Shown here one piece after another: positions 16,413 to 26,259 of a stretch of 64,000 bases of DNA. How positions within the stretch are numbered: position 1 is the stretch's first letter; each line of letters begins with the position of its first letter. Below the pieces are notes generated by a model, which was not told the origin of the DNA, ran no database searches, and saw nothing but the letters and a program-made list of their open reading frames with translations. The translations under genes were made by a program, and so were the position numbers. The DNA comes from Eubacteriales bacterium (GTDB lineage Bacteria; Bacillota; Clostridia; Christensenellales; CAG-138). The stretch covers positions 17,819-81,818 of the forward strand of contig JAJFTI010000016.1 in the NCBI GenBank assembly GCA_021373115.1, given 5' to 3'.

Positions 16413-17381
16413 ATGGAACGAAAGAAAAAGAATGTTTTCAAATCGATGCTGAAGACAAAGGAACTGGGAATTCTCTTCATCCTGATTATACTTAGCATTC
16501 TAGTGGAGATTGCGAATCCCATCTTCCTGACTTACAGCAACATCATGGACGTTTTGCGCAATACGTCGTATACGCTGATTATTGCGCTCGGCATGACGTT
16601 TGTGCTTATTGCGCGTGGTCTGGACCTTTCGGTTGGCTCAATTCTCGCGTTGAGCGGACTGATTTCCGCTGCGGCAATGTTTTATTTTCACCTGCCGATC
16701 TTCGCAGCGGTTTTGCTGGGACTGCTCTGCGGCGCGCTGTTTGGGTTTTTCAATGCGTTGTTTATCGTAAAGCTGAAGATCCCGCCGATGATTGCTACGC
16801 TCGGCAGCCTGTACATGGCACGCGGACTAGTTCTCGTCCTAACGAAAGGTTCGCCTATCTATCCGCTGCCGGACGCGTTCTCGCAGTTTGGCAAGGGCTA
16901 TGTTTTAGGAATTCCCTACATCGTCCTGGTGGCGGCCGTATTAGCGCTGGTTGGCCACGTGGTGCTGAAGCATACGACATTTGGCCGAAAAGTCTACGCG
17001 ATTGGCGGCAACCCGGAGACGGCAAAGTTCGCGGGAATCGATGTGAACCGCATCACCTTCAGCGTATACCTGCTTTGCAGCACGCTCGCGGCGCTCTCAG
17101 GCATCCTGACCGCGGCGCGGATGGGCTCCGGTCAGCCGAGCGTCGGAGACGGCACGGAGATGACAGTGATCACGGCAGTCATCATTGGCGGCGTCAGTTT
17201 GAACGGCGGTGCTGGTACGATCCTCGGTACCGTTCTCGGTACAGTCCTTATGAGCGTACTGTCGAGCGGCATGAATCTGGTTGGCGTTTCCGCCTATTGG
17301 CAGAAGTTTGTGATGGGCTTGATCATCATCGTAGCCGTAGGATTTGACCAATACCAGAGGAGCCAACGAAAAGCGGCTTAG
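16413..17381 (+). CDS. Sugar ABC transporter permease, RbsC-like (CUT2)
   Basis: A 322-residue membrane protein with about eight to ten helices and the CUT2 motifs GMTFVLIARGLDLSVGS, YAIGGNPETAKFAGI and ITAVIIGGVSLNGGAGT. It forms the channel of a ribose/xylose/galactose-type importer with the ATPase and binding protein that follow. The ATG at 16413 has CGGAGAA upstream; a frame open to 16362 would overlap the hydrolase gene. The genes are ordered permease, ATPase, binding protein, which differs from the RbsDACB order and places the binding protein last. Confidence 0.95.
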   Translation: MERKKKNVFKSMLKTKELGILFILIILSILVEIANPIFLTYSNIMDVLRNTSYTLIIALGMTFVLIARGLDLSVGSILALSGLISAAAMFYFHLPIFAAVLLGLLCGALFGFFNALFIVKLKIPPMIATLGSLYMARGLVLVLTKGSPIYPLPDAFSQFGKGYVLGIPYIVLVAAVLALVGHVVLKHTTFGRKVYAIGGNPETAKFAGIDVNRITFSVYLLCSTLAALSGILTAARMGSGQPSVGDGTEMTVITAVIIGGVSLNGGAGTILGTVLGTVLMSVLSSGMNLVGVSAYWQKFVMGLIIIVAVGFDQYQRSQRKAA

Positions 17382-17395
17382 GAAGAGTGGCGGTT

Positions 17396-18919
17396 ATGGA
17401 AAAGATACTCGAAGTAAAACAGGTGACCAAACGCTTTGGCAAGATCACGGTATTTAATCAAGTGAGCTTGGATCTTTTCCAGGGCGAAATTCTGGCGATT
17501 GTCGGCGAAAACGGCGCCGGCAAATCAACCATGATGAATATTTTGTCTGGCGTCTATGCGGCTGGCGAATATGAAGGCGAGTTCTTTGTTCGGGGCAAGA
17601 AGTGTGAGTTTCGGAGCGAGCACGACGCGAAGGAACACGGAATCGAGATGGTCCATCAGGAGATCAGCCTGCATCGAGATCTGTCCGTTGCGGAGAACCT
17701 GTTCTTGGGAGTACTTCCTCATCAGGGACCGTTTATCCGCTGGAAGGAGATCTATCAAGAGGCGCAAAAATACCTCGATGTGGTGAACCTGAACGTCGAT
17801 CCCTATGAAGATGTTCGCAACCTTAGCAACAGTCAGCAGCAGCTCCTGAGCATCGCGAAAGCACTGGTCTGTAAACCGGAAATCATTCTGCTGGATGAAC
17901 CAACCAGCGCTTTGACGGAGTCCGACGCGCGCAACTTAAACCAGATTATTCGGAACCTGGTTTCACAGGGCATCTCCTGCATCTATATTTCACACCGTCT
18001 GGACGAAGTACTGGAAATTGCAGACCGCATTGCTGTGTTACGGGACGGCGAGATGATTTCGATTAGAAGCCGAGCTGAATCCACGGTGGATCAGATCATT
18101 GGCGATATGATTGGCCGCCCGTTAGGCGAGATGTATAACAAACAGTCCGCAAAACTCGGAGAAGTCATCTTCGAAGTGGAAGAATTGAAGGTTCCACATC
18201 CCTATATACTGGACAAAAATATCGTAGAGAATGTCAGCTTCAACGTGCGCCGAGGCGAGATTCTCGGGCTTGCCGGCTTGGTCGGCGCCGGTCGGAGCGA
18301 GAGCATGTGCGCCGTATACGGCTACATGAAAAAGACGAGCGGAAAAGTTAAGCTCGAAGGTCGTGAGATAAAGATTCAAAAGCCGCTTGACGCGATTTCC
18401 CACGGCATCGGGATGGTTTCGGAGGATCGGAAAGGTTCCGGTATCATCGCGCCTATGACGCTTCGAGAGAACATGACGATTGCAAGCCTCAAAGATATCT
18501 CCAAAGCCGGATTCCTAAAGAAGAAGAAGGAAGAAGACCTAGCGCAGACCTTCTACGACGCGCTGCATGTACGTGCTGGCGGGATTGAGGATTACATACG
18601 GAATCTCTCTGGCGGAAATCAGCAGAAAGTTGTTCTTTCAAAGTGGCTGATGAAGGATCTCAAGGTGCTGATTCTTGACGAACCGACTCGCGGCGTAGAC
18701 GTTGGCGCAAAGATTGAAATCTACAACATTATTTATAGGCTCGCGCAAAAAGGTGTTGCGATCATTTTTATCTCTTCGGAGCTCAACGAACTGCTTGGCG
18801 TCTGCGATCGTATGATCGTTTTCGGACACGGGCAGATCTGGGGAAACATCGACCGAGATTCGTTCTCTCAGGAAACGGTGATGAAAGCTGCAACCTGTGT
18901 TGAAAAATACGGGATATAA
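17396..18919 (+). CDS. Sugar ABC transporter ATP-binding protein, RbsA-like (two ABC domains)
   Basis: A 507-residue protein with two fused ABC domains, as in all CUT2 ATPases. First domain: Walker A GENGAGKST (about residue 35), signature LSNSQQQLLSIAKAL, Walker B IILLDEPTSAL. Second domain: degenerate Walker A GLVGAGRSE, signature LSGGNQQKVVLSKWL, Walker B VLILDEPTRGVD. The ATG at 17396 is 8 nt after GGAAGAG; a GTG three codons upstream is too close. It powers the sugar importer from the cytosolic face. Confidence 0.95.
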   Translation: MEKILEVKQVTKRFGKITVFNQVSLDLFQGEILAIVGENGAGKSTMMNILSGVYAAGEYEGEFFVRGKKCEFRSEHDAKEHGIEMVHQEISLHRDLSVAENLFLGVLPHQGPFIRWKEIYQEAQKYLDVVNLNVDPYEDVRNLSNSQQQLLSIAKALVCKPEIILLDEPTSALTESDARNLNQIIRNLVSQGISCIYISHRLDEVLEIADRIAVLRDGEMISIRSRAESTVDQIIGDMIGRPLGEMYNKQSAKLGEVIFEVEELKVPHPYILDKNIVENVSFNVRRGEILGLAGLVGAGRSESMCAVYGYMKKTSGKVKLEGREIKIQKPLDAISHGIGMVSEDRKGSGIIAPMTLRENMTIASLKDISKAGFLKKKKEEDLAQTFYDALHVRAGGIEDYIRNLSGGNQQKVVLSKWLMKDLKVLILDEPTRGVDVGAKIEIYNIIYRLAQKGVAIIFISSELNELLGVCDRMIVFGHGQIWGNIDRDSFSQETVMKAATCVEKYGI

Positions 18920-18948
18920 CAGAAAAAAGGAAAGTGGAGGAAAGATTC

Positions 18949-19971
18949 ATGTATCGTAAAAAAGGACTACTGCTTAGCATCGCCCTGGTCATGGTAATGA
19001 GCCTGCTGTTTGCCGGATGTACGGCAGCCAGCGCACCCGCAGCGGCTCCTGCTGCGGAAGCAACCGACAGCGAAGCGGCCGCCGAAGCTACGGACGCTCC
19101 CGCTGCGAGCGCCGAAATGCCCTATATTATTTGGGTAAACCCGCTGGTCGGGAGCTCCGTCTTCACCAGCGCCGACAACGGCATTACGGCCGCGTCGGAA
19201 GAATTTGGATTCAAGCTCAAGATCATCGGGCCATCCGTGCTGGATGATACGCAGATGTTCGAAGCGGTGCAGAGCGCGATTGTGGAAAAACCCGACCTTA
19301 TCGTCACCACGCCGTATAACTTCACGGCCATCGGCACGCTGTATGCGCAGGCCAAGGAAGCAGGCATCCCGATCATCGACATCAGCTCCGACTCCGGCGC
19401 AGACTCCGGCCGCGTTTGCTTCATTGGGACGGATAACGCCGCTTACGGAGCGCTTGCCGCGGACTATATCAACCAGGTCAAGGGCGGAAAAGCCAACGTG
19501 CTTACCATGATGGCCAACCTTGACACCAGCAATCAGCTTCAGCAGCGCGAAGCGTTTGAAGCCAAGTGTGCAAGCGACTATCCAGATGTTAAAACCGTTC
19601 TGGTGGATGCGGACAATGCGGACAGCGTCGTGAGCCTTGAGAAGTTCAAAGACGACCTGAAGGCACATCCGGAAATCGATACAATTCTCTGCCTTGAAGG
19701 TTTTGCAGGCCCGTCGGCAGCGCTGGCTTGCGAAGAACTCGGTATTAAAGGCAAGGTCACCATTCTGGCCATCGACGACACCGCGGATACGCTCCAGAAG
19801 ATTCGTGATGGTGAAATCTGGGGTACTATGGGTCAGAACTTCTACAAGATGGGTTATATGGCCGGCCAACTGGCGATGGACTATCTCAGCGGCAAGACCG
19901 TTGACTCCGTATACGATTCCGGCACCGTGCTGATCACGGCGGATAACGTGGACACCTATACGTACGAGTAA
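18949..19971 (+). CDS. Sugar-binding lipoprotein, RbsB-like (CUT2)
   Basis: A 340-residue binding protein with a type II signal peptide (basic MYRKKG, hydrophobic core, lipobox LLFAGC) and an Ala-rich linker, then the periplasmic-binding-protein fold for monosaccharides (ITAASEEFGFKLKIIGP, DLIVTTPYNFTAIG, GTDNAAYGALAADYINQ). GGAGG lies 8 nt before the ATG. It captures the sugar for the permease/ATPase encoded upstream; a strong terminator follows and ends the operon. The likely inducer of the LacI regulator is its ligand. Confidence 0.95.
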   Translation: MYRKKGLLLSIALVMVMSLLFAGCTAASAPAAAPAAEATDSEAAAEATDAPAASAEMPYIIWVNPLVGSSVFTSADNGITAASEEFGFKLKIIGPSVLDDTQMFEAVQSAIVEKPDLIVTTPYNFTAIGTLYAQAKEAGIPIIDISSDSGADSGRVCFIGTDNAAYGALAADYINQVKGGKANVLTMMANLDTSNQLQQREAFEAKCASDYPDVKTVLVDADNADSVVSLEKFKDDLKAHPEIDTILCLEGFAGPSAALACEELGIKGKVTILAIDDTADTLQKIRDGEIWGTMGQNFYKMGYMAGQLAMDYLSGKTVDSVYDSGTVLITADNVDTYTYE

Positions 19972-20033
19972 GTTCTTCCGTCCCGGGCGGGGTGCGCGGT
20001 CCGTTCATCACTGAACGCGCGGATATCTCGCAA

Positions 20034-20080
20034 CAACGCAACAGCCGATCCGCTTTCAAGTGGGTCGGCTTTGCGTTTTA
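20034..20080 (+). terminator. Terminator of the CUT2 operon
   Basis: Long stem AACGCAA-CAGCCGA pairing with TCGGCT-TTGCGTT around GCTTTCAAGT, ending in TTTT. It lies about 65 nt past the binding-protein stop. Confidence 0.8.
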
Positions 20081-20141
20081 GAACGAAGCGAAGGATTTTC
20101 CATAGCAGATCTAGGCAAGAAAAAGTTATCGTGAGCGTCAA

Positions 20142-20342
20142 CATCCAAATCTCTTTGCCTCACGAACAACAGACGATCTGAAAAACGTGCGCCGCCAGAA
20201 GCTGCGTATCGAAGCTTTGCAGGAGCGCATCGAGCGGCTTCGCTCCCGCGCGGAGTATAACCAGCGGCAGCTTGGCGAGTGCGGCAGCAGCGATCCGACG
20301 CGCGACCGGCTGGCGGAGCTAACCTGCTCCCCGAAAAAGTAG
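20142..20342 (+). pseudogene. Remnant of a phage protein (DUF1492-like)
   Basis: In this frame residues 14-62 read as one amphipathic coiled-coil segment (LKNVRRQKLRIEALQERIERL, then AEYNQRQL and TRDRLAEL) like the small DUF1492 proteins found in late-control regions of Firmicutes prophages. It has no start signal and its end is cut by the IS fragment that begins near 20326. No other phage gene is present, so it is debris from an old prophage. Family assignment is tentative. Confidence 0.4.
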
Positions 20343-20496
20343 TCCACTTAAAAGGAGAAAAAGTTAGTAAAATCAGAAAAAGGAGTGGACAAGAATATGA
20401 GCAAGAGTAATTACATGGAGGAGCAGATTGCCTTTGCGCTGAAGCAGGCGAAACTGGGCACGCCGGTATCGGAGGTGTGCCGGAAGATTGCTAATT
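20326..20496 (+). mobile_element. Truncated IS3-family element (left end only)
   Basis: The segment has the outer end and leader of an IS (CCCCGAAAAAGTAGTCC, then AAGGAG) and the first 32 codons of an IS3 OrfA, then breaks off abruptly. A second, more decayed relative of the same end lies at about 61083-61228. Confidence 0.7.
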
Positions 20497-20522
20497 ACCA
20501 ATTAATAGACAACTACGTTTGA
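20397..20522 (+). pseudogene. IS3-family OrfA, truncated after 32 codons
   Basis: Starts MSKSNYMEEQIAFALKQAK and continues to VSEVCRKI, the typical start of the helix-turn-helix domain of an IS3 OrfA; the following residues (ANYQLIDNYV) are unrelated and the frame ends at 41 residues. AAGGAG lies upstream. Non-functional on its own. Confidence 0.75.
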
Positions 20523-20655
20523 ATCTTCTTGCAATATAATTCTGATTCCTTCTATATTGAAGACAGTAACAGATCGCCTTCACCCACAAAATGGATGGAA
20601 GCGAATTCTTTCTGTAACTGTTATGGGTTCTTCGGAGTGGAAACTGCATCTGCAA

Positions 20656-21141
20656 TCATGTTTTTTTCTTTGAAAGATATCGACGTATCCCTTCCATGAG
20701 TGCTGCGTTGTCTCTCAGATGTGGCAGGCCGGACACCGCTGCGACGCCGATGACGCTTCCACCTGATTGCTTTATCGGGAACGCACCGCCACAATACGCA
20801 TACTCCATTGGGTCGAGGAGCCAGTCGCGCACCATATCTTCGCCGTTTTCAGTCAACTCGCAGAAAAAGCGCAGGCTGCTTCGCTCGAGCGTATTGACGG
20901 TATTCCGCTTTCGACGAAGCCATTGTTCGTGGTATTCGCCCGTACCGTCTGGAAAATACCGAAACACGACTACGCGGTCAATCTCGATCTCAACAGCCAG
21001 CGGCCCTTCGTATTCCCGACACGTCTCCACAAGTATTTTACCGAGTTCCCAAGCGTCCGCATGAGAAAATGCGGGGAACTGATACCGCGCCTCGTCCTCA
21101 AAACACTGCTGAAGTAGCACTTTCACTTCTGTCTGCTCCAT
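20656..21141 (-). CDS. UPF0303 / HbpS-like (heme-degrading domain) protein
   Basis: A 161-residue cytosolic protein of the UPF0303 group, which shares the GlcG/HbpS fold. Diagnostic stretches: FPAFSHADAWELGKILVETC near residue 22, PLAVEIEIDRVVVFRYFPDGT, HEQWLRRKRNTVNTLERSS and the Gly-rich C-terminal GGAFPIKQSGGSVIGVAAVSGL. HbpS relatives bind heme or similar ligands; members are often found near sugar-catabolic genes, and the true role of UPF0303 is not settled. It points away from the Dpp-type operon and seems to be a single gene. Confidence 0.8.
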   Translation of the reverse strand: MEQTEVKVLLQQCFEDEARYQFPAFSHADAWELGKILVETCREYEGPLAVEIEIDRVVVFRYFPDGTGEYHEQWLRRKRNTVNTLERSSLRFFCELTENGEDMVRDWLLDPMEYAYCGGAFPIKQSGGSVIGVAAVSGLPHLRDNAALMEGIRRYLSKKKT

Positions 21142-21636
21142 TGTTTCTCCTATCGATTGATGTATTTAATGCCTTGAAAGCATTACCTAGTATATTTATC
21201 ATAGCACATACCGCCGTTGCGTTGCCGGGGTAATCAGAAAAAGCGTCCAGAAAACCTAAAAAAGAGTGCAGCCAGCGTTTGATCAAATGGGATCATTGAT
21301 AGACTAGCGTCAGCGATACTGCCGAAAGCGATTGCGCCTTAATTGAATTACGCACAAATATACTTCACGAGAGGTAAAAAAGAGCCAGCCGGAAGAATGC
21401 TTGTCACGTGAAAAGCACCCGTCTCCATAGCAATAAAGATTCCTCTGGAGCTCGTCGGTTGGAAGATTCCACCCCCTACAAACCTTACATTAGGGAAGGT
21501 TTGCAAGAATGAATTTAAGCAGTTTCCACCGTAATGAAACACGAAAATGGTATAAATATTTCTTTTGACAGTGAAATACTCTGTTATTTGCCCCGAAAAC
21601 TCTAAAACACCCCAAAATTCTAGAAAAAAAAGAGGA
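21142..21636. other. Non-coding interval upstream of the Dpp/Opp operon
   Basis: About 500 bp with no convincing gene. It holds one inverted repeat, CAAACCTT (21479-21486) and AAGGTTTG (21496-21503), which could be an operator or a weak hairpin, some 135 bp before the operon promoter. Confidence 0.4.
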
Positions 21637-21666
21637 TTGACTTTCAAAAATGGAATGCTCTAGACT
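21637..21666 (+). promoter_or_regulatory. Promoter of the Dpp/Opp-NagA operon
   Basis: TTGACT (21637-21642), 18-bp spacer, TAGACT (21661-21666), 45 bp before the binding-protein ATG. Confidence 0.6.
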
Positions 21667-21711
21667 ATCAAATAGCTGGAAATACAGCAAATATTATGAT
21701 GGAGGCGCACA

Positions 21712-23289
21712 ATGAAATCGCTCAAAAGGAACGTTTGTTTTTTGCTTGTACTTATGGCAATACTTTCCCTAACTGCATGTACAGCGAAAACAGAAACGAC
21801 CGCCGGTGTTGACAAGCCGGTAACCGAATCAGGCACAGCTGCCACTGGCGGCGTCGGCGACCATGACCAGAACATAGTAATGGCATTGCAGTATGACATG
21901 GGTAGCTTTGATACGAACGTAAGATGGGCAAACGAAGATTTCCCGGTCTATTTCCTGATTTACGCTCGCCTCTTCGAGTATGATGAAAACACCAGTGCCA
22001 TTCCTGGACTCGCGGAAGAAGTAAACGTGATCAGCGACACCGAAACGCAGATCAAGATCCATCAGGGCGCAAAGTTCAGCGACGGTTCCGAGATCACTTC
22101 AAAGGACGTTGCTGCAAGCGTTATGTATGCAGTTGAATCCGGCTTAGCAGGCGAGATGCTGGATCAAATCCAGAAAATCGACTGCATCGATGATTATACT
22201 CTGAGCATTAAGACGGCATCCGCTTATCCGCAACTAAAACTGGCTCTTGCCGATCCTTTGACTTCCATTGTTCCTGCTTCCTTCCTTGAAGAAGCGAAAA
22301 CGAATCCTGATCTATGGTCCAATCCGATCTGCTCTGGCCGCTATACGGTCATGGAGAGAGTCGTAGGAAGTTCCGTTACACTCGTGCCGAATGAATATTG
22401 GTATGACGAGGCAACGGCGGCGCAGAATGACTCGATCACATTCAAGATCGTCCCTGAAGCGTCCACGAGAACCATCATGGTTCAGACTGGAGAAGCAGAT
22501 ATTTGTGATGGATTCTCCGCGGCCGATATCGAATCGGCAAAGGCAGATCCCAACGTTGCTATTCACTCGATCGCGTCCGCCCGTTATTTCTATATCTTTA
22601 TGAATTGTCAGGATGAAGTATTCAGCAACAAGCTGGTTCGTCAGGCACTCAACTATGCAGTTGATCGCGACGCAGCATTGATGGTACAGGAAGAAGGACG
22701 CGGTCAGGTTATGTATGATTATGTAGCGCCGTGCTGCATGGGGTATGTTGAAAATCCGGGTAATTACTCCTATAACCCCGAAAAGGCGAAGGAACTTCTC
22801 GCGGAAGCCGGATATGCGGACGGATTCTCGTTTGATCTGACCTGTGATGCAAGTTTCGGCAGCCTTGCGGCGTTGATTCAGGGCGAGCTTGCCGAAATCG
22901 GCGTTACCGTGAATGTTGTGACTGTTGAGCAGATGGTCGACATCATCCCGCTTGTTGCACAGGATCAGTGCGACGCTGCAGTCGTTGCATGGAGCGGTCC
23001 ACCGGATGATGCGCTCAGCACGCCCTGCTGCCTTGCGGAAGCGGCGATTGGCGCCAACAACTTTGCGCGGTATACCAACGCAGAGCTGGAAAAACTTTGG
23101 GCTAACTCGTACCTGCAGGACGACGCGGCTCGCGTAAATGCGTATCATGAGTGGGAAAACATCCTTTGCGACGACTGCCCGTGGATCCCGTTGTACGTGA
23201 ATGAACAGAGATCGCTTGCGAATGCCGACCTAAAGAACGTTGAGATGTGCTGCATCATGCCCTATAACCTCTATAAGCTGACCTACTGA
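21712..23289 (+). CDS. ABC transporter substrate-binding lipoprotein, family 5 (Dpp/Opp type)
   Basis: A 525-residue family 5 solute-binding protein. Type II signal peptide with lipobox LSLTAC, then the usual family features: NIVMALQYDMGSFD, WANEDFPVYFLIYARLFEYD, GAKFSDGSEITSKDV and the C-terminal ligand lobe with YNPEKAKELLAEAGY. Lipid-anchored on the outer face. Family 5 proteins bind peptides, nickel chelates, or sugars and glycopeptides. GGAGG lies 6 nt before the ATG. A 13-bp hairpin follows and should raise its level over the permeases. Downstream NagA and NagB-like genes point to a ligand holding an N-acetylated amino sugar, for example a muropeptide (inference). Confidence 0.93.
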   Translation: MKSLKRNVCFLLVLMAILSLTACTAKTETTAGVDKPVTESGTAATGGVGDHDQNIVMALQYDMGSFDTNVRWANEDFPVYFLIYARLFEYDENTSAIPGLAEEVNVISDTETQIKIHQGAKFSDGSEITSKDVAASVMYAVESGLAGEMLDQIQKIDCIDDYTLSIKTASAYPQLKLALADPLTSIVPASFLEEAKTNPDLWSNPICSGRYTVMERVVGSSVTLVPNEYWYDEATAAQNDSITFKIVPEASTRTIMVQTGEADICDGFSAADIESAKADPNVAIHSIASARYFYIFMNCQDEVFSNKLVRQALNYAVDRDAALMVQEEGRGQVMYDYVAPCCMGYVENPGNYSYNPEKAKELLAEAGYADGFSFDLTCDASFGSLAALIQGELAEIGVTVNVVTVEQMVDIIPLVAQDQCDAAVVAWSGPPDDALSTPCCLAEAAIGANNFARYTNAELEKLWANSYLQDDAARVNAYHEWENILCDDCPWIPLYVNEQRSLANADLKNVEMCCIMPYNLYKLTY

Positions 23290-23321
23290 TTGCTTTCTGC
23301 AGTCAGTGCATATGCGATTAT

Positions 23322-23353
23322 GCCCTACACACATTGTTAAATGTGTGTAGGGC
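23322..23353 (+). other. Perfect 13-bp stem-loop between binding protein and permease
   Basis: GCCCTACACACAT and ATGTGTGTAGGGC flank a 6-nt TGTTAA loop. There is no T run after it, so it is an mRNA-stabilising structure rather than a terminator, in the same place as the hairpin at 8009-8052. Confidence 0.85.
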
Positions 23354-23372
23354 CTTAGAAGGAGCAGATACG

Positions 23373-24320
23373 ATGTGGAAATTTGTCGTAAAACGATTGT
23401 TGCTCACGATTCCGATCATTATTGCAGTAATATTTGTAGTATTTACCTTGCTTCATTTTGCGCCGGGTGATATCACCATGCAGCTTCTCGGTACCAAATG
23501 GACACCGGAAGCAGCGGAGACCCTGAGACATGAATTAGGAATTGATCAGCCTTTTATGACGCAGTTTATTAACTATATCAAAGGGATCGTTCAGGGTAAC
23601 TTCGGCATTTCATATATATCAAGAGAATCGGTGACCAATATGCTGGCTGTCAGTATGCCGAACACAATCTATATTCTGATCACTTCAGTCGTTCTTTCTA
23701 TCGTGATCTCTATTCCGATCGGTATTCTTGCAGCCCTGAAGCCAAATTCCGTCTTCTCGGGAATCACAACAGCATTTTCATTGATTGGTGTTTCTGCTCC
23801 AAGCTTCTGGATCGGACTATTACTTATTCTGCTGTTATCATTAAGGCTGAAGTGGCTGCCTGCATCTGGCCTCGAGTCATTTTCCGCTTTGATTATGCCG
23901 TCTGTGGTAATGAGCCTTTCGCATCTGGCGGCGCTGTCGCGTACAACGAGATCTTCTATGATTGAGTCTTTGCGTATGGACTATATCCGGACTGCCAGAG
24001 CAAAGGGAGTCAAAAAGAAGGATATCGTGCTCAAACACGCGCTTAGAAATGCATTGATGCCGACGGTTTCTTTGGTTGGCTTTATCATCGGCGAAATGAT
24101 AGGGGGTGCTACGGTTGTTGAGACGATATTCGGCATTTCCGGCATGGGTCGATTATTGGTCGAATCCGTCAACAAAAGAGACATCAACGTGGTATTGGGC
24201 TGCGTAACCATGATGGCGATCTGCGTTGCGGTGATATCGATCGTGACGGACGTTGCGTTTGCGTATCTGGATCCGCGTATCAAGGCGCAATATGTCAGTG
24301 GAGGGAAGAGCAATGGCTGA
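23373..24320 (+). CDS. Dpp/Opp-type ABC transporter permease, DppB-like
   Basis: A 315-residue permease with six membrane helices. First helix VVKRLLLTIPIIIAVIFVVF, conserved LGIDQPFMTQFINYIKGI, GVSAPSFWIGLLLIL and the EAA loop with YIRTARAKGVKKKDIVLKHAL (about residue 207) that contacts an ATPase. The ATG at 23373 has AAGGAG upstream; the frame open to 23334 would start inside the hairpin. Pairs with the next gene, whose start overlaps its end by 8 nt. Confidence 0.95.
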   Translation: MWKFVVKRLLLTIPIIIAVIFVVFTLLHFAPGDITMQLLGTKWTPEAAETLRHELGIDQPFMTQFINYIKGIVQGNFGISYISRESVTNMLAVSMPNTIYILITSVVLSIVISIPIGILAALKPNSVFSGITTAFSLIGVSAPSFWIGLLLILLLSLRLKWLPASGLESFSALIMPSVVMSLSHLAALSRTTRSSMIESLRMDYIRTARAKGVKKKDIVLKHALRNALMPTVSLVGFIIGEMIGGATVVETIFGISGMGRLLVESVNKRDINVVLGCVTMMAICVAVISIVTDVAFAYLDPRIKAQYVSGGKSNG

Positions 24321-25212
24321 AGTGAAAAGAGTAAATAAGCGGGCGTTTCTGCGCGAACACCGCAAAGACGGCAAAGCGCTGGAGATGGTGCGGATTTTTT
24401 CGAGTAATTATCTGGCTATGATCGGCTTGGTGATCTTCCTCATCATACTGATTGCCGTTATTTTTGCTAACGTGATCGCGGACTATAATTCCATTGCCAT
24501 TGCGACGCATCCTGCCGATAGACTACTGCCACCCTCCGCCGAACACTGGTTTGGTACGGATGACCTCGGGCGGGACGTTTTCGCCAGAGTCTTGCATGGA
24601 AGCCGCATTTCCCTTCGGATTAGCGTCGGCGCAGGCTTTCTGGGTCTATTCATTGCAGGAACAATCGGTTCTGTTGCCGGCTTCTATGGCGGCGTTGTCG
24701 ATAATATCTTGATGCGCGTGATCGACGTTCTGGCTTGCGTTCCCTGCATTGTGCTCGCAATTGCTATGGTTGCGGCGTTTGGTGCGAGCGAGTTCAACCT
24801 AATTCTGGCAATTGCGGTCTCAACGACTGTCGGCCTGAGTAGAACGGTCCGAACGGCTGTAATGTCGGTTCGCAACATGGAATATGTGGAAGCGGCAAGA
24901 GCGATCGGACAGTCCACATGGAAGATCATACCTCGACATATTCTAATCAATTGCATCGCGCCGATCATCGTACATCTTACGATCATCATTGCGTGCAACA
25001 TTCTGACGACTGCCGAACTGAGCTTTCTTGGACTCGGCATCTCGGCTCCGACTCCGGAGTGGGGCTGTATGATCGCCATGGCAAGAACGAATATGAGAAG
25101 TTACCCGTATTTGGTCATCGCTCCGGGCGTAGCGATCTTTCTCTCTGCAATATCTTTCAACTTAATCGGTGACGGCCTTCGCGATGCGTTGGACCCGAAA
25201 CTGAAACGCTGA
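24313..25212 (+). CDS. Dpp/Opp-type ABC transporter permease, DppC-like
   Basis: A 299-residue permease: cytosolic N-terminus of about 40 residues, then six membrane helices. Typical motifs are AEHWFGTDDLGRDVFARVLHG, the EAA loop MEYVEAARAIGQSTWKIIPRH and APTPEWGCMIA. The ATG at 24313 lies inside the end of the DppB-like gene (8-nt overlap) after GAGGGAAGAG, showing coupled translation. Confidence 0.95.
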   Translation: MAEVKRVNKRAFLREHRKDGKALEMVRIFSSNYLAMIGLVIFLIILIAVIFANVIADYNSIAIATHPADRLLPPSAEHWFGTDDLGRDVFARVLHGSRISLRISVGAGFLGLFIAGTIGSVAGFYGGVVDNILMRVIDVLACVPCIVLAIAMVAAFGASEFNLILAIAVSTTVGLSRTVRTAVMSVRNMEYVEAARAIGQSTWKIIPRHILINCIAPIIVHLTIIIACNILTTAELSFLGLGISAPTPEWGCMIAMARTNMRSYPYLVIAPGVAIFLSAISFNLIGDGLRDALDPKLKR

Positions 25213-25227
25213 CAGGGGGCAATGATT

Positions 25228-26259
25228 ATGAAAAACCACGACCAAGAGCTGCTACTCAATATTGAAAATTTGCATATTCATTTCGTTCTCAAGAAAGAGA
25301 CCGTGAAAGCGCTCAATGGCGTCGATATCAAGGTCGCCAGGGGCAAGACAATCGGCCTTGTCGGCGAGACCGGCGCGGGGAAAACGACCACGGCGCTGGC
25401 TATTATGAACATGATCCAGAAGCCGCAAGGCAGAATCATCGACGGCAAGATCACGCTGGACGGGATCGATATCCTGAGTAAGAACAGAATGGAGATAGAG
25501 AGCATTCGCGGCAATCTGGTCTCGATGATTTTCCAGGATCCGATGTCGTCTCTAAACCCCGTTCTGAATGTCGGCGAACAGATCGCTGAAGGGCTGGTTC
25601 TGCATAAGCACATGGATCGAAAGGAAGCGTTGGTCGAGGCTGGCGAGCTTCTGGAAAAAATCGGTATTCCCAGGAGCAGGGCCTGCGATTATCCACACCA
25701 GTTCTCCGGCGGTATGAGGCAGCGCGTTTTGATCGCCATGGGCTTGGCCTGCAACCCGAAGCTACTGATCGCCGATGAGCCAACCACTGCGCTCGACGTA
25801 ACCATACAAGCGCAGGTGCTTCAACTGATGCGCGAATTGAAGGCGAATTTCAATACTACAATTTTTATGATCACCCACGATTTCGGTATAGTTGCCGAAA
25901 TGTGCGATGAAGTTTATGTCATGTATGCAGGAACCGTGATTGAGCGAGGTACGCTGACAGACATTTTTGATCATACGCGCCATCCCTATACGGAAGGGCT
26001 GTTCAATTCCTTGCCCGACATCGAGCACAGAAACCGGGAGCTTATCCCTATCCATGGACGTACGGTCGATCCAACAAATCTCCCCGCCGGATGCCCGTTC
26101 TGGCCGAGATGTAACTATATATGCGACAAATGCAGGCAAGACATGCCGCCGGAAATACTCGTTTCCGATACACACGGCGTAAAATGCTGGCTGTACGAAA
26201 ATACCTCTGAAAACCCGCTCATGCGGCGCGATTATGTGGCGGAGGAAAACAATGACTGA
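25228..26259 (+). CDS. Dpp/Opp-type ABC transporter ATPase, DppD-like
   Basis: A 343-residue ATPase: Walker [11 protein letters not shown] loop [12 protein letters not shown], signature [16 protein letters not shown], Walker [13 protein letters not shown], and the C-terminal oligopeptide-transporter extension with four Cys ([14 protein letters not shown]), usually an Fe-S or zinc site. AGGGGG is 8 nt before the chosen ATG at 25228; the ATG at 25222 is only 2 nt away. Overlaps the next gene by 8 nt. Confidence 0.93.
   Translation: MKNHDQELLLNIENLHIHFVLKKETVKALNGVDIKVARGKTIGLVGETGAGKTTTALAIMNMIQKPQGRIIDGKITLDGIDILSKNRMEIESIRGNLVSMIFQDPMSSLNPVLNVGEQIAEGLVLHKHMDRKEALVEAGELLEKIGIPRSRACDYPHQFSGGMRQRVLIAMGLACNPKLLIADEPTTALDVTIQAQVLQLMRELKANFNTTIFMITHDFGIVAEMCDEVYVMYAGTVIERGTLTDIFDHTRHPYTEGLFNSLPDIEHRNRELIPIHGRTVDPTNLPAGCPFWPRCNYICDKCRQDMPPEILVSDTHGVKCWLYENTSENPLMRRDYVAEENND

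Noticed and set aside
20138..20347. 69-codon minus-strand frame
   Set aside because: Antisense to the phage-like coiled-coil remnant and composed mostly of Ser/Arg, typical of a shadow frame.
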